Shown here piece after piece: positions 13,700 through 14,029 of a stretch of DNA of 14,029 nucleotides. Source of the stretch: CAYJEO01 sp044432805 (GTDB taxonomy: Bacteria > Bacillota_I > Bacilli_A > RF39 > UBA660); assembly GCA_044432805.1 (NCBI GenBank), contig JAWXUI010000025.1, forward strand, positions 1 to 14,029. Reading direction: 5' to 3'. A program made the position numbers and the translations under genes. Under the pieces are notes generated by a model. That model was not told where the DNA came from. It did not search any database and saw only the letters and a list, made by a program, of their open reading frames with translations. Positions within the stretch are counted from its first letter, which is position 1. Each line of letters opens with the position of its first letter.

Positions 13700-13744
13700 C
13701 TAATAAAATTATATCAAAAAGAGTAATTTTTTTCAAATTACTCT
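13700..13744. repeat. 45-bp direct repeat, copy at the obgE end
   Basis: Partner of 11565-11609 with one mismatch. It covers the last codon and stop of obgE, the terminator stem, the extended -10 and the first leader bases. It is probably the original copy because here it is part of the intact obgE end. Confidence 0.95.
13708..13716 (-). promoter_or_regulatory. Extended -10 promoter of the coiled-coil pair
   Basis: TGATATAAT on the minus strand, 21 bases before the TTG start of the 40-residue gene and directly after the obgE terminator. It is identical to the murC promoter copy. Confidence 0.6.
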
Positions 13745-13746
13745 TT
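13716..13746 (-). terminator. Rho-independent terminator of obgE
   Basis: AAAGAGTAATTT (13746 to 13735), loop GAAAA, AAATTACTCTTT (13729 to 13718): a perfect 12-bp stem running into T residues. The obgE stop codon (13738-13740) lies inside the first arm. Confidence 0.85.
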
Positions 13747-14029
13747 ATATTCAAATTCAAAATCAAGTATTCTAACAGTTTCACCTTCAACTGCACCTAA
13801 TTCTCTTAATTTTTCATCTATTCCATATTTTCTTAATTTTGTTGTAAATCTTATTATTGATTCATCAGTTTGAAATCTAGTCATTTTTACTAATTTTTCT
13901 ATTTCTTTTCCTGTTATGTTCCATTCGTTATTGTTTTTATTTATTTTAAATGGTTCTTCTTCTTTAAATTTATATAAAATATGACTTTCAAATTTTTCGT
14001 CTTCATATAGTGGTTGTTTTTCTATTTTA
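13738..14029 (-). CDS. obgE: GTPase ObgE, C-terminal domain (partial)
   Basis: The last 96 codons of a gene that enters from the right edge. The translated end contains ITGKEIEKLVKMTRFQTDES, then RKYGIDEKLRELGAVEGETV, and finishes VRILDFEFEYKE. This is the OCT domain found at the C-terminus of Obg GTPases of Firmicutes, where the protein serves ribosome assembly and stress control. The GTPase and Obg domains lie outside the window. The gene ends at a terminator that holds its stop codon. The last codon, stop and terminator are repeated 2.1 kb away next to murC. Confidence 0.9.
   Translation of the reverse strand, partial: KIEKQPLYEDEKFESHILYKFKEEEPFKINKNNNEWNITGKEIEKLVKMTRFQTDESIIRFTTKLRKYGIDEKLRELGAVEGETVRILDFEFEYKE

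Noticed and set aside
1..14029. CRISPR array, insertion sequence, prophage or tRNA genes
   Set aside because: No regularly spaced repeats, transposase or integrase frames, phage genes or tRNA cloverleaf sequences were seen.

Overview
The window is a gene-dense, very AT-rich stretch of a low-GC Gram-positive chromosome. It suggests an uncultured member of Bacilli/Erysipelotrichia or a wall-bearing relative of Mollicutes. The reasons are strong AGGAGG-type ribosome binding sites, an rnhC / cvpA / trxA neighbourhood that recalls a reduced Bacillus cluster, a wall-synthesis gene (murC), and genes ending only in TAA or TAG. Tryptophan is encoded by TGG, so I read it with the standard bacterial code. 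There are no tRNA, rRNA, CRISPR or transposase genes, and no gene-free stretch longer than about 210 bases.

Layout, left to right. Positions 1-79 hold the start of an unidentified minus-strand gene with a good promoter. Positions 202-2069 are a minus-strand pair: yuiD-like (divergent PAP2 family), then proS (archaeal/eukaryote-type prolyl-tRNA synthetase). Facing away is a plus-strand 260-residue HipA-fold kinase-like gene (2276-3058). Its 3' end overlaps that of mutL, with a shared hairpin inside both coding ends. Positions 3055-5837 are cvpA, trxA and mutL, all minus strand. rnhC (5990-6925) diverges from cvpA and converges on a lone prepilin-like gene (6948-7337).

Positions 7440-9763 form a four-gene minus-strand operon: apbE (flavin transferase), a NusG-domain-II membrane protein (EetA-like), a Gx-transporter-family membrane protein (EetB-like) and an FMN-binding lipoprotein (PplA-like). 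Together these look like a minimal flavin-based extracellular electron transfer module: ApbE would attach FMN to the lipoprotein, and the two membrane proteins would pass electrons to it. A small membrane protein of unknown role (9818-10168) and murC (10225-11535) follow.

The right end holds an unrecognised two-gene unit: a hidden 40-residue coiled-coil protein with a TTG start (13564-13686), translationally coupled to a 648-residue coiled-coil-rich protein (11631-13577). Two 45-bp direct repeats, differing at one base, bracket the unit. Each repeat carries the last codon and stop of obgE, its terminator, and an extended -10 promoter. This looks like a cassette inserted between obgE and murC, and it is the most unusual structure here. 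The window ends inside the C-terminal domain of obgE.

Two habits recur: promoters with a TGN-TATAAT extended -10 element, and terminator hairpins that contain or touch the stop codon.
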